This document shows positions 14,959 to 23,404 of a stretch of 30,020 bases of DNA, one piece after another (positions within the stretch are counted from its first letter, which is position 1; the number at the start of each line of letters is the position of its first letter). The stretch is from positions 1 to 30,020 of the forward strand of contig WAMD01000010.1 in assembly GCA_015522495.1 (NCBI GenBank). The letters are read 5' to 3'. Made by a program: the position numbers and the translations under genes. Under the pieces are notes generated by a model. That model saw only the letters and a program-made list of their open reading frames with translations, searched no databases and was not told where the DNA came from. This DNA is from Nanobdellati archaeon (GTDB taxonomy: Archaea > B1Sed10-29 > WALL01 > WAMD01).

Positions 14959-16476
14959 ATGGAAGAGGAAGTAAGGCAAACATATTCAGTATGTCCTGAG
15001 TGTTTCAGGATGATACCTGCTAAGATAGTCAATAGGGATGGAAAACTTTTTATGGTGAAGGAGTGTCCAGAGCATGGAAAGTTTGAAGAGCTGTACTGGG
15101 CAGACTATGATTTATACAAAGACTTTATGTCTAGGCTTAAAACTGGAAAAGGGATAGATAACCCCCAAACAAAGGCAGAAAAAGGCTGCCCTTGGGACTG
15201 TGGGCTTTGCCCCCTACACATGTCCTCTTCTGTTCTGGTCAACATAGACGTGACGAACAGGTGCAACTTTAGATGCCCCATATGTTTTGCAAATGCCGCA
15301 GCGTCAGGTAAGATATGGGACCTGTCTAAGGACGAGGTTGCAAAAATACTCGATAATATAATGTCTGAGGTTCCCCCTGCATTGGCAGTCCAGTTCTCTG
15401 GAGGTGAACCAACTGTTAGAGATGACCTACCTGAATTGGTTGCTTTAGCAAAGGAGAAAGGGATAAGGCAGATAATGATTGCGACCAATGGTGCTAGGCT
15501 AGCAGAAAAACCAGATTTTCTTAAAGCTCTTGCGGATGCAGGAACATCTACACTCTACCTTCAGTTTGATGGCGTGACAGAGAAACCATATAAATTGGCA
15601 AGGGGATTTAATGCGTTTCCTTTAAAGAAGATGGTCATAGAAAATGTTAGGAGGATAGGAAGGCCCAACATTGTCCTAGTTCCAACGGTGGTTAAAGGTG
15701 TAAATGACTCGCAGGTTGGCGACATAATCAGGTTCGCTGCCCAAAACTCCGACGTCGTTAGGGGAGTTGATTTCCAGCCAGTTGCATTGACTGGAAGGCT
15801 TCCTCAGGAGGAAAGGGAAAAGATGAGGATAACAATTCCTGAGTTGTTTGATGCTATTGAAGAGCAGACTAATGGAGATATAAAAAAGAGAGACTTTTAC
15901 ACAATACCATCAATGTTTCCGATAATTGAATGGCTGAGAGTAGTCTCGGGTAACGGCTCTAACTACCCACGTGTGAGGACCCACCCTCTTTGTGGGGGAG
16001 GTACTTATGTATTTGTAGATGGGGGTAGGTTTATCCCGATAACTAGGGTAATAGATGTTGATAAATTCATTAAACTAACGGAGAAAGGGGTATCAAAAGC
16101 AGAGATGGTCCTGAGGCTCCCAACGATTATAAAACCCAAGGCACTCACAAAGGTACCGGAGTTCTTGAAAGTTTTGAAGGCAATAGTTACACGGGGAGAT
16201 TTCGCCTCAGCAGCGACAATGCATAACATAAAAAACCTGCTCTTTATAGGGACTATGCATTTCCAGGATCCATACAACTTTGATGTTGAGAGGGTTATGA
16301 GGTGTGTTATACACTACGGCCTCCCAGATGGAAAAGTTATTCCATTCTGTGCATACAACAACTTCTACAGGAAGACTTATGAAGAAAAGTATTCAAGGGA
16401 ACCAACCCCAGAGGAAAAGGAACAATTCAAAAAGGAAGTTGAACAGATAGCTAAGTGGAGAAAGCAGTTTGGTTGA
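14959..16476 (+). CDS. tes: Tetraether lipid synthase homologue (radical SAM, Tes/MJ0619 type)
   Basis: The 505-residue enzyme should join two archaeol-type lipid tails by carbon-carbon bonds to make membrane-spanning tetraether lipid. It starts with a zinc/iron ribbon (Cys12, Cys15, Cys36 and a CPEHG block), then GCPWDCGLCPLH (Cys77, Cys81, Cys84), then the radical SAM motif CNFRCPIC (Cys102, Cys106, Cys109) with QFSGGEPTVRDD. The C-terminal blocks MHFQDPYNFDVERVMRC and IPFCAYN supply more cysteines and closely match Methanocaldococcus MJ0619, whose length is also about 500. Other radical SAM lipid enzymes share parts of this plan, so the exact product is inferred. AGGTGG at 14948-14953 precedes ATG 14959. 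It stands alone. Confidence 0.88.
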   Translation: MEEEVRQTYSVCPECFRMIPAKIVNRDGKLFMVKECPEHGKFEELYWADYDLYKDFMSRLKTGKGIDNPQTKAEKGCPWDCGLCPLHMSSSVLVNIDVTNRCNFRCPICFANAAASGKIWDLSKDEVAKILDNIMSEVPPALAVQFSGGEPTVRDDLPELVALAKEKGIRQIMIATNGARLAEKPDFLKALADAGTSTLYLQFDGVTEKPYKLARGFNAFPLKKMVIENVRRIGRPNIVLVPTVVKGVNDSQVGDIIRFAAQNSDVVRGVDFQPVALTGRLPQEEREKMRITIPELFDAIEEQTNGDIKKRDFYTIPSMFPIIEWLRVVSGNGSNYPRVRTHPLCGGGTYVFVDGGRFIPITRVIDVDKFIKLTEKGVSKAEMVLRLPTIIKPKALTKVPEFLKVLKAIVTRGDFASAATMHNIKNLLFIGTMHFQDPYNFDVERVMRCVIHYGLPDGKVIPFCAYNNFYRKTYEEKYSREPTPEEKEQFKKEVEQIAKWRKQFG

Positions 16477-16509
16477 ACCGTTAGATAAGCCACTGAATAA
16501 ATTGAGTAT

Positions 16510-17046
16510 TCATATGAGTGACTTCAAGATACTAAACACAATGTTGATTATTGCAGATAGAATGTCAGTTTGATTTTGCTGTTTTTGCTGTTCTGTGGCT
16601 AAGTTGCGGGATGTGTTGTTCTCGTATGATTGATTGGATGTATGTGGCTGGTTGTTTTTTGCACAACATGATGAAGTAGACGTGCTCTCGTCGTTGACAA
16701 AACCACTTTCTTTTGGAGGTGGAACCGGTCTAACGGTTATATTTTGGATTGTACCAGTTATGTTTACAATCCTTGGTTTGTAATTCTGTGCTGGTGGCGG
16801 TGTGTATCCTGGTTCGTTTTTTTTCTCTTCCAGATATCTATCCCACTCTTTGTTTGCATCTTTTGGGTAGTATGCATAAGAGGTGTTATACACTTTTAAC
16901 TCCGGTTTTACTATTTTTGCACCTTGGCTAAGTGCCTCTTTGAACTCGCAAAGTCCAGGGTTTGTTGAATTTTCGCACTCTGCCAGAACCACGTGGACAA
17001 CGCTAAGTAAGATTATACCAACAAATACAAATTTGTGTAGGTTCAT
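16510..17046 (-). CDS. Exported, Asn-rich protein with hydrophobic C-terminal end (178 aa)
   Basis: The N terminus MNLHKFVFVGIILLSVVHV then VLA is a typical signal peptide. The exported part is rich in Asn, Thr, Ser and Pro with many Asn-x-Ser/Thr sites (NSTN, NTSY, NITG, NITV, NQSY, NNTS), as expected for a surface glycoprotein, plus a CC pair at SSCCAK. It ends in ILSAIINIVFSILKSLI, which could anchor it. No family is recognised. In-frame ATGs at 17058 and 17073 are possible starts; a TATA-like box near 17078-17088 would suit a leaderless start at 17058. It converges on tes with a 33-base gap. Confidence 0.7.
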   Translation of the reverse strand: MNLHKFVFVGIILLSVVHVVLAECENSTNPGLCEFKEALSQGAKIVKPELKVYNTSYAYYPKDANKEWDRYLEEKKNEPGYTPPPAQNYKPRIVNITGTIQNITVRPVPPPKESGFVNDESTSTSSCCAKNNQPHTSNQSYENNTSRNLATEQQKQQNQTDILSAIINIVFSILKSLI

Positions 17047-17166
17047 ATAATTAGTCATTCTCAGTTGGTACATAAAAATTTAAGTTTTTGTCATTAATAT
17101 AAAATCTTTTAGCACTTTGTGTTGCATCCCTCAAACTAATAAACTACTTGGAGTATAAACACTAAC

Positions 17167-18378
17167 ATGAAAATTGCCTTCATATCCGACACGCATTTAG
17201 GTTATGGTTGGGGAGGCCCACTTGCAGATGACTCAATAAGGCAGGCGAGGGAAGCTTTTCTAAAAGCAATAGAGATGAAAGTCGATTTTATAGTTCATCC
17301 AGGGGACGTGTTCGATGAGCGTATACCAAAACCAGAAGTGTGGGCAGAGGCGCTTAGGCTTTTCTCTTTGACTTCTATGATTGAAGACACCGGAGTTAAA
17401 CCAGTTAGTAAAGAAGTATCTCCTCTTCCATTTAGGGGGATACCTGTCCTAGCAATACATGGTAATCACGAGCGTAGAAGTGAAGGTTATACAAACCCGG
17501 TTGAGGCCTTGGAGGCGTCAGGTCATCTAGTCTACTTAAACGACTCAGGAGTAACACTTGAAAAAGATGGTGATAGGGTCTATGTTTTTGGTATGGGGTA
17601 TACCCCAGAATCACATGTGCTTGAAAGGCTAAAGGAACTAGGCCCAAAAAAACAAGATAACGCATATAATATATTTGTCTTGCACCAAAACATAAAAGAA
17701 TTCCTACCTGAGGATATATCTTTCTTATCATTGAATGACTTGCCTGAGTTTGATCTCGTTGTTAATGGTCATATACATTGGAACGAATTTAGGGATATGG
17801 GAAGTTGGAAGTTTATGATGCCTGGAAGCACAGTAACAACTCAGTTAAAGAAACAAGAGGCGTCTAGAAAAAAAGGATTTTACGTTGTTGATACTGACAA
17901 GGGTAAATTTGACTTTGTGGAGCTTGAGAGTTCGAGGCCTTTTGTATTCAAGGAGCTGTCTTTCTCAGACGCAGATATAACAGATGTTGTATCTGAAGTC
18001 AGGGATGCACTAGAAAATGTTTTATCGAAAGAGTATACAATGAAACCAATAGTAAAGTTAAAGCTTACAGGTTCTATGAAAACAAAGAAGAACGTGGATA
18101 AAAATTCGCTAGTAAGGGGTTTCTCTGATGATGCGATTATTGTGGTGGATAACCAATTGGAAACTGAGAGCCTTAAGAGAAGAATAGAAGAACTTAGGGA
18201 TTTGCAAACCAAGAGATTGTCAGCTGAAACGCTCGGTTTATCCATATTGAAAGGTGAACTCAGCAGGTTAGGTTATAATGGAATGGATCCAGAGGCCATA
18301 TTTGAATATCTGATTAACGGAGACATTGATAAACTTCTAGAGGCTATGGTTAAGTACCACTCAAAATCTACTTCTTGA
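17167..18378 (+). CDS. mre11: Mre11-type DNA double-strand-break repair exonuclease
   Basis: The 403-residue calcineurin-like phosphoesterase has all metal-site motifs of Mre11: DTHLG (Asp8, His10), GDVFD (Asp47), GNHE (100-102), LHQN (His173) and NGHIHWN (His202, His204). A capping domain follows (about 260-340), and the C-terminal helices should hold the Rad50-binding part. With Rad50 it trims DNA ends for recombination. In many archaea mre11 is beside rad50, herA and nurA, but here both neighbours are unrelated. SbcD-like or other phosphoesterases are less likely given the length and motif spacing. The last 11 bases overlap the convergent glycosyltransferase gene. Confidence 0.88.
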   Translation: MKIAFISDTHLGYGWGGPLADDSIRQAREAFLKAIEMKVDFIVHPGDVFDERIPKPEVWAEALRLFSLTSMIEDTGVKPVSKEVSPLPFRGIPVLAIHGNHERRSEGYTNPVEALEASGHLVYLNDSGVTLEKDGDRVYVFGMGYTPESHVLERLKELGPKKQDNAYNIFVLHQNIKEFLPEDISFLSLNDLPEFDLVVNGHIHWNEFRDMGSWKFMMPGSTVTTQLKKQEASRKKGFYVVDTDKGKFDFVELESSRPFVFKELSFSDADITDVVSEVRDALENVLSKEYTMKPIVKLKLTGSMKTKKNVDKNSLVRGFSDDAIIVVDNQLETESLKRRIEELRDLQTKRLSAETLGLSILKGELSRLGYNGMDPEAIFEYLINGDIDKLLEAMVKYHSKSTS

Positions 18379-19588
18379 AGTATTTATTTGGATTAGTGAT
18401 GAACTGTATCATAGCTATTATGCCTGATATACCCATAACTATCCATCCATATATAGGGTAAAATAGTAATAACAGGATATCAACAAGATCAAATTCTATT
18501 TCAGACCTTAACATACCAATTATTAACACTAACAATGAGAACAAACCTATAGTTATCCCAGTTGCCGCGGGTATGGGGAATCCCCACTCTGGGAGTTGTA
18601 TGAAACCTAGGGGCACACCAATAAAACTAATCCACCTCAGTATGTAGGTGGTGACCTCTGCAATAGATTTTGCGTTAAACCAGTATGTGAATATATAAGC
18701 GTTCAACAACAAGGACAACCCAGTTCCAACCGGCCAAAATCCGAACAATGGTAAGACATACATCCCTGCTAGCCCATTACCAAACTTATGTACGTGTTCC
18801 TTGATCACTTGAAGGCCACCAAACATCCATCTGATTCTTTGTTTTACTAACGCTGCTAACGATTTTGCAGGTTTTGTTTCAATCATCGCATCAACAGCTT
18901 TTGCTTTCCAACCTTTGAATATAATTTCTAGGTATGTATCACTGTCTTCAACTAATGTTTTTCCCTTAAATCCACCTATATCCTCTAATGCCTTTTTTCT
19001 GAACGCGGATACCGCCCCATATACAAATGGGATAGGAATGCCAACATTTGAGTGTTGTTTTATCAGTGCGGATACGAATGCATATTCTATCTTTTGAAAT
19101 CTTTCAATTATTGAGCTTCCACCTGTTTTTACTAAACCAGATGCAACACCAACGTCTTTGTCATTGAACTGTGAAGCTAATTTTGTCAGAGCGTCTTTTT
19201 TTATTTTGGAGTCAGCATCTATCACAACTATTATATCTCCGTTAACTTTTCTCAATCCATCGTTTAGTGCACTTGCCTTTCCGAGGTGATTAGTTTTTAT
19301 GACTCTAACCCCATTTTTTTTAGCAATTTCGGATGTTTTATCAGTACTCCCATCGTCAATGACTGTTATCTCTACCTTGGGATAGTTTGAAGCAAGCACT
19401 GCGCGTATGCACTCACCAATAGTTTTTTCCTCATTGTATGCTGGTATAAGGACACTTAGTTTCGGATTGTAGTCCTTGTCTATGACCTCTTTTCCTGGGA
19501 GTAACAGTACCAAAGTCCATATAGTGAATAGGATGAGCATGGGTATGTTTATCAACAACAACAACCAGTTGATTATATCAATTAACAT
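18368..19588 (-). CDS. Processive family 2 glycosyltransferase (membrane)
   Basis: The 406-residue protein has an N-terminal hydrophobic region (about 6-31), a GT-A catalytic domain and about four C-terminal membrane segments. The D, D, D, QxxRW pattern of processive enzymes (cellulose or hyaluronan synthase-like) is intact: DDG near 78-80, DADS at 124-127, EDSD at 214-217 and QRIRW at 250-254. It should use a nucleotide sugar on the cytoplasmic face and pass a growing chain or a lipid-linked sugar across the membrane. The product is unknown. It starts 3 bases after a second glycosyltransferase of the same type, so they form an operon. Confidence 0.9.
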   Translation of the reverse strand: MLIDIINWLLLLINIPMLILFTIWTLVLLLPGKEVIDKDYNPKLSVLIPAYNEEKTIGECIRAVLASNYPKVEITVIDDGSTDKTSEIAKKNGVRVIKTNHLGKASALNDGLRKVNGDIIVVIDADSKIKKDALTKLASQFNDKDVGVASGLVKTGGSSIIERFQKIEYAFVSALIKQHSNVGIPIPFVYGAVSAFRKKALEDIGGFKGKTLVEDSDTYLEIIFKGWKAKAVDAMIETKPAKSLAALVKQRIRWMFGGLQVIKEHVHKFGNGLAGMYVLPLFGFWPVGTGLSLLLNAYIFTYWFNAKSIAEVTTYILRWISFIGVPLGFIQLPEWGFPIPAATGITIGLFSLLVLIIGMLRSEIEFDLVDILLLLFYPIYGWIVMGISGIIAMIQFITNPNKYFKK

Positions 19589-19591
19589 ATC

Positions 19592-20797
19592 CTACGCCCT
19601 GTGTTTCTTAGTTACATACCAGGGAAGTTCTCTACCTGAAAAGAATCTTAGTATGGCGTATGTATTTGCTGCAGATATAACTACTCCCATTAGCAGGGTG
19701 GATAGTATACCTTTGGGTGCTAGTCTAGAGTGGCCTTCATTTGTTAAGGCGTAGCTTATACCAGCGAAGTATCCACCACCAAGTATTGGGATAATCCACC
19801 ACATCTGACCAAATGGTAGTATGTTTAGTATGCCAAGTGTTAAACCAGCTAGTAGTTGAAATAGTATTAGCATGTAGTTGAAATTCAGAGAAACTATAAA
19901 TGAAAGAAATGCTTTTTGCAGTGGAGTTAGATATTTTGACTTGAGTATATCATCTGCCCTAGCTTTGAAAGCTTCTAACCCTCCATATGTCCATCTCATT
20001 TGTTGTTTTACTAAGGAGCTGACGGAGAACGGAGCTTGGCAGTGTGCTGCAAGCTCCGGGTCGAACACTATCTTGTATCCGTTGGCAATTATCCTTAGAC
20101 CTAGTTCCATGTCCTCTGCCTTCATGTATGGTGTCCAACCTCCAACTTTCTCCATTGCATCTTTTCTGAATACAACAGCAGAGCCAGATAATAGAGGAGT
20201 TCCTATCATGTCCTTGGCAGGGTAGACTAAGTATTGGTAGCTTAGTACACTTAAGCCAGCAAATATAGATACCATGTTTTCATCTATATTGAAGAATCTC
20301 CACCTTCCTTGGACAACTGCAACATTTGGATCCTTGAAGTGCGCCACTGCTCTTTTTAAGAAGTCCTTTGGAGGGATGAAGTCTGAGTCAAACAGGACAA
20401 TTATCTCCCCTTTAGAGTATTTCATTATATTGTTTAGTGCCCCTGCCTTAAAGCCAGATCTATCTTTCCTTCTTACAACATTTACACGCGGATGACTTTC
20501 GTATTTATTAGTTTCATTCAGCACCTCCGGGTCAGTGGAGTCATCTGCAACTATTATCTCATATCTATTTTTTGGGTAGTCCATATTTAGGCATGCTTCT
20601 ATTGATTTTCCTATTACTGCGTCGTTATAAACTGGTATTTGTATAGTGACAAATGGATAATTAGATAGTGGTTCAATTTCCTTCTTTGGCTTTGATAACG
20701 CTAGAGTAACAGATAAAAAATAATAAAAGAAGGACAGCCCTATCGATGGGATAAAACTAAGTAGGTAAATATTGGTTAATAAACTTGTTAAATCCAT
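19592..20797 (-). CDS. Processive family 2 glycosyltransferase (membrane)
   Basis: The 401-residue protein has an N-terminal membrane segment, a GT-A domain and several C-terminal membrane segments. Motifs: ADDSTD near 84-89, DSD at 137-139, AEDMEL near 227-232 and QQMRW at 265-269, which give the processive D, D, D, QxxRW set. The sequence FKAGALNN and the long spacing resemble cellulose synthase/glucomannan-type synthases more than its downstream neighbour does, so the two are not simple duplicates. The ATG at 20797 has no ribosome binding site; a TATA-like box about 27 bases upstream suggests a leaderless message. A longer frame to 20848 would run into the divergent gene. Confidence 0.9.
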   Translation of the reverse strand: MDLTSLLTNIYLLSFIPSIGLSFFYYFLSVTLALSKPKKEIEPLSNYPFVTIQIPVYNDAVIGKSIEACLNMDYPKNRYEIIVADDSTDPEVLNETNKYESHPRVNVVRRKDRSGFKAGALNNIMKYSKGEIIVLFDSDFIPPKDFLKRAVAHFKDPNVAVVQGRWRFFNIDENMVSIFAGLSVLSYQYLVYPAKDMIGTPLLSGSAVVFRKDAMEKVGGWTPYMKAEDMELGLRIIANGYKIVFDPELAAHCQAPFSVSSLVKQQMRWTYGGLEAFKARADDILKSKYLTPLQKAFLSFIVSLNFNYMLILFQLLAGLTLGILNILPFGQMWWIIPILGGGYFAGISYALTNEGHSRLAPKGILSTLLMGVVISAANTYAILRFFSGRELPWYVTKKHRA

Positions 20798-20818
20798 ACA
20801 TTTATTTACCAGGGATGA

Positions 20819-20830
20819 TATTTTTATATC
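20819..20830. promoter_or_regulatory. TATA-like box of the glycosyltransferase operon
   Basis: On the - strand GATATAAAAATA lies about 27 bases before ATG 20797. The divergent + gene begins at 20832, so this box is next to its first codon; that gene may instead use TTTATTTA at 20800-20807, also about 28 bases upstream of its own ATG. Confidence 0.45.
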
Positions 20831-20831
20831 T

Positions 20832-21431
20832 ATGCTCCAGAAACACATTTTGCTGTTTGTTTTGCTGTCAAGCTTAGTCCTCTATGTAGCAGGTGTAGGA
20901 ACAGGTTGGCTGATAGGGCAAACCTATTATTCATCTGCTGAGGAAAAGCTTAATCAGTTGGAATCTCAGATGAAAGATTTAAGATCAGTATCATCTACTC
21001 CTGATTTGTGTCAGTATGCTGAGGCAAGGTACTACTTATTACTCTCGAGCTTAAAGTATTTTGAGCTACCGTATCGGCTAGAAGGAGCTAGAGTTGATGA
21101 AGGGACCTTAGACAGGTATATGCAGGTTGAGGCTGAGGCGTTTATAACAGGACAGATACTCGCAACCTCCTGTCACGTGCAACCTAAAATAATTCTTTAT
21201 TTCTTTGAAAGAGACAAGCCAGAATCTTTAGAAGCAGGTAAAGTGTTGGACTCATCAAAAGGTGAGTTTGTTGTTCTTGCATTTGTTATGGACACTAATT
21301 CTAGTTCTGCCAAGTCACTTGCTGAATACTTTAATGTTGTTAAGTATCCCACTGTCGTAATTTGTGGGGACACTTTCGTTTGGCCATTTACTGATGGCGA
21401 TATTCAAGGAGCTGAGAAAGCATGCAAATGA
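20832..21431 (+). CDS. Membrane-anchored thioredoxin-like protein without the CxxC site (199 aa)
   Basis: A single N-terminal membrane segment (HILLFVLLSSLVLYVAG) and a short coiled coil (SAEEKLNQLESQMKDL) lead to a C-terminal thioredoxin-like domain: the strand PKIILYFFER, then strand FVVLAFVMD, then YFNVVKYPTVVICG with the cis-proline. Where thioredoxins carry CxxC after the first strand, this protein has DKPES, so it should not do dithiol chemistry. Other cysteines (in DLCQY, TSCHV, VICG, KACK) may pair outside the cell. The ATG at 20832 is chosen because residues from further upstream would precede the membrane segment; the message looks leaderless. It overlaps the next gene as ATGA. Confidence 0.7.
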   Translation: MLQKHILLFVLLSSLVLYVAGVGTGWLIGQTYYSSAEEKLNQLESQMKDLRSVSSTPDLCQYAEARYYLLLSSLKYFELPYRLEGARVDEGTLDRYMQVEAEAFITGQILATSCHVQPKIILYFFERDKPESLEAGKVLDSSKGEFVVLAFVMDTNSSSAKSLAEYFNVVKYPTVVICGDTFVWPFTDGDIQGAEKACK

Positions 21432-22090
21432 GGGAAAAGTTGGCATACGCGTTTCTCCTACATTTTTCCGCTTTGATGATAGTTTTTTTACTTGCAGGTG
21501 TAGTCCAACTGTTGCTAGGTAGTTACTTGGATGTTCAACTACACAACCCTGTGATATCTGCAATGGTTAGCTTAGCCAGGGTTAACCTGAGTTACCCAAT
21601 TGATAAAATATTAATCGGGATTATTACGTTTGTGTTTTTTATCCCACTGGACATTTCGATATTGTACACAGTGACTAGAGAGCTATTTGAAAAAGATGAC
21701 ATATACTCTGGTATTGAAGAAGGAATATCATTGTACCCACTTTTCCTCGTGTTTATATCTGACATGTATTTCTTTTCATTTACCTATGCATTTTTTGCAC
21801 CTGTTGTTTTGTATATAATCCTTAGGTACCTTGAACCAAAGGTGCCAAGAAAAATTCATATTCTCTCTACGATACTTATAGGTAGTTGGTTTGTACCTAT
21901 ATCCCTTGTTGGAAAGATCCCGAGTATCGTGGTTAGGAATACAGTCTCGTTTGTTTTATACCTAGCACTAGTCTTGCCATTTTTTGTTCACTCGTGGATG
22001 ATTAGTACTGAAATAAAGCAAGCTGAAGAAAAGAAGAAAGAAAAGAAAGTTCGAAAAAAGAGGAGCACTCGCGTCCATTCAAAGAGGTGA
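21428..22090 (+). CDS. Polytopic membrane protein of unknown function (220 aa)
   Basis: About six hydrophobic segments are followed by a strongly basic cytoplasmic tail (KKKEKKVRKKRSTR). No transporter or enzyme motif is recognised. It starts in the stop codon of the thioredoxin-like gene (ATGA; ATG 21422 is also in frame), so the two products are probably made together and may form one membrane unit. The downstream nuclease gene starts 4 bases after its stop. Confidence 0.75.
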   Translation: MREKLAYAFLLHFSALMIVFLLAGVVQLLLGSYLDVQLHNPVISAMVSLARVNLSYPIDKILIGIITFVFFIPLDISILYTVTRELFEKDDIYSGIEEGISLYPLFLVFISDMYFFSFTYAFFAPVVLYIILRYLEPKVPRKIHILSTILIGSWFVPISLVGKIPSIVVRNTVSFVLYLALVLPFFVHSWMISTEIKQAEEKKKEKKVRKKRSTRVHSKR

Positions 22091-22094
22091 TTAA

Positions 22095-23372
22095 ATGAAG
22101 GTTACTTTACTTGGGGCTGCCAATGAAGTTGGTAGAAGTGGAGTTTTAGTTGAATCAGGAGATAATAGGTTTTTGTTTGATTATGGTGTAAAACTTCAAG
22201 ATCCAAAACCTGCTTATCCACTTCCAGTTCACGGTTATCTAGATTTTGTTGTTTTATCCCACGCGCATTTGGACCACTCTGGTGCGCTGCCATTGCTCTT
22301 CAAGGGGAGGGAACCGAAAGTGTTCACACCCTCAGGCACACCAGACCTGGTTGATATACTACTTAGAGATTTCTTAAAGATAGCCAGGATGAAAAGGCAG
22401 GAGGTATGGTTCGAAAATCATCTCAAGAGGTTAAAGAGGAGTTTGCAAGGTGTCGATTATGAAAAAGAGACAAGTGTTGGTGAAGTAAATTTTAAGTTCT
22501 CAGATGCTGGTCACATACTAGGAGCTGGAATGACACATGTGCAGGCAGATACAACTTTTGTTTATAGCGGTGATTACAAGGATACTGAGACTAGACTTCA
22601 TGCCCCTGCAAAATTAGAGAATATACCTACCGCTGATGTTTTAGTGACTGAAACAACATATGGAAATAGAGAGCATCCAGATAGGAAAGCTCTGGAAAAG
22701 GAGTTTGTCAATGACGTGAAGTCTGTTATAGAATCTGGTGGAAGGGTTATATTACCGGCCTTTGCGGTGGGAAGGGCTCAAGAGATAGTTGAGATGCTGT
22801 ATGCGAACAATGTGGATGTCCCCATATACCTGGACGGAATGGCTCAGGATGTTGCAGAGGTTTATCTAGAGTATCCAGAATTACTTAGGGATTACCAAGA
22901 GCTGTACAATGCGATGAAAGAGGTTAATTGGATTGCAGATGAAAGGGAGAGAAAGAGGGTATTTGATGAACCAGGCATTGTTGTCACAACTGCTGGGATG
23001 TTGAATGGTGGACCTGCACTTTACTACTTACTCAACTTTAGAAAGCTTGGGGAGGATCTTGCGATATTTCTCACAGGTTATCAGGTTGAAGGTACACCTG
23101 GAAGAAGACTGTTGAAGACAAAGGTAATGGATATCGATGGAAATACAGTTGATTTTTCAAAGTCAAGAATAAAGTATTTTGACTTCTCAGCTCACTGTGA
23201 TAAAAATGGGATATTTAGATTGATAGATAAAGTAAAACCACAAGTGTTAATACTTAACCACGGTGATCCAGACGCAGAGCAAGCAGTGAAGGAAAAGGCA
23301 GAGGATAAAGGTGCATATGTCTTCTCCCCAAAGCCAGGCGAAACAATAGATATATCCAAATATGTGAAATAA
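22095..23372 (+). CDS. Beta-CASP metallo-beta-lactamase ribonuclease, aCPSF2-like
   Basis: The 425-residue enzyme has the metallo-beta-lactamase motifs HAHLDH (56-61), DAGHILGAG (His140) and SGDYK (Asp160), then the beta-CASP part with ETTYGNR, PAFAVGRAQE and FLTGYQVEGTPG, and ends with DFSAHCD and LNHGD. It lacks the two N-terminal KH domains of aCPSF1 (the archaeal termination factor), and the length fits the KH-less aCPSF2 group; RNase J-type proteins have a different motif spacing. It is expected to process or degrade RNA in the cytoplasm. AGGTGATT precedes the ATG. It lies just upstream of nmd3. Confidence 0.92.
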   Translation: MKVTLLGAANEVGRSGVLVESGDNRFLFDYGVKLQDPKPAYPLPVHGYLDFVVLSHAHLDHSGALPLLFKGREPKVFTPSGTPDLVDILLRDFLKIARMKRQEVWFENHLKRLKRSLQGVDYEKETSVGEVNFKFSDAGHILGAGMTHVQADTTFVYSGDYKDTETRLHAPAKLENIPTADVLVTETTYGNREHPDRKALEKEFVNDVKSVIESGGRVILPAFAVGRAQEIVEMLYANNVDVPIYLDGMAQDVAEVYLEYPELLRDYQELYNAMKEVNWIADERERKRVFDEPGIVVTTAGMLNGGPALYYLLNFRKLGEDLAIFLTGYQVEGTPGRRLLKTKVMDIDGNTVDFSKSRIKYFDFSAHCDKNGIFRLIDKVKPQVLILNHGDPDAEQAVKEKAEDKGAYVFSPKPGETIDISKYVK

Positions 23373-23404
23373 CCTGGCAATGCGTTATAACAATAGGTGT
23401 GGGT

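Noticed and set aside
16005..16277. Open frame of 90 codons on the - strand within tes
   Set aside because: It runs opposite conserved tes sequence, and has no start signal or recognisable domain.
20772..20831. Upstream extension of the thioredoxin-like protein
   Set aside because: The additional residues come before the membrane segment, would overlap the glycosyltransferase start, and the spacing of the TATA-like element fits ATG 20832.
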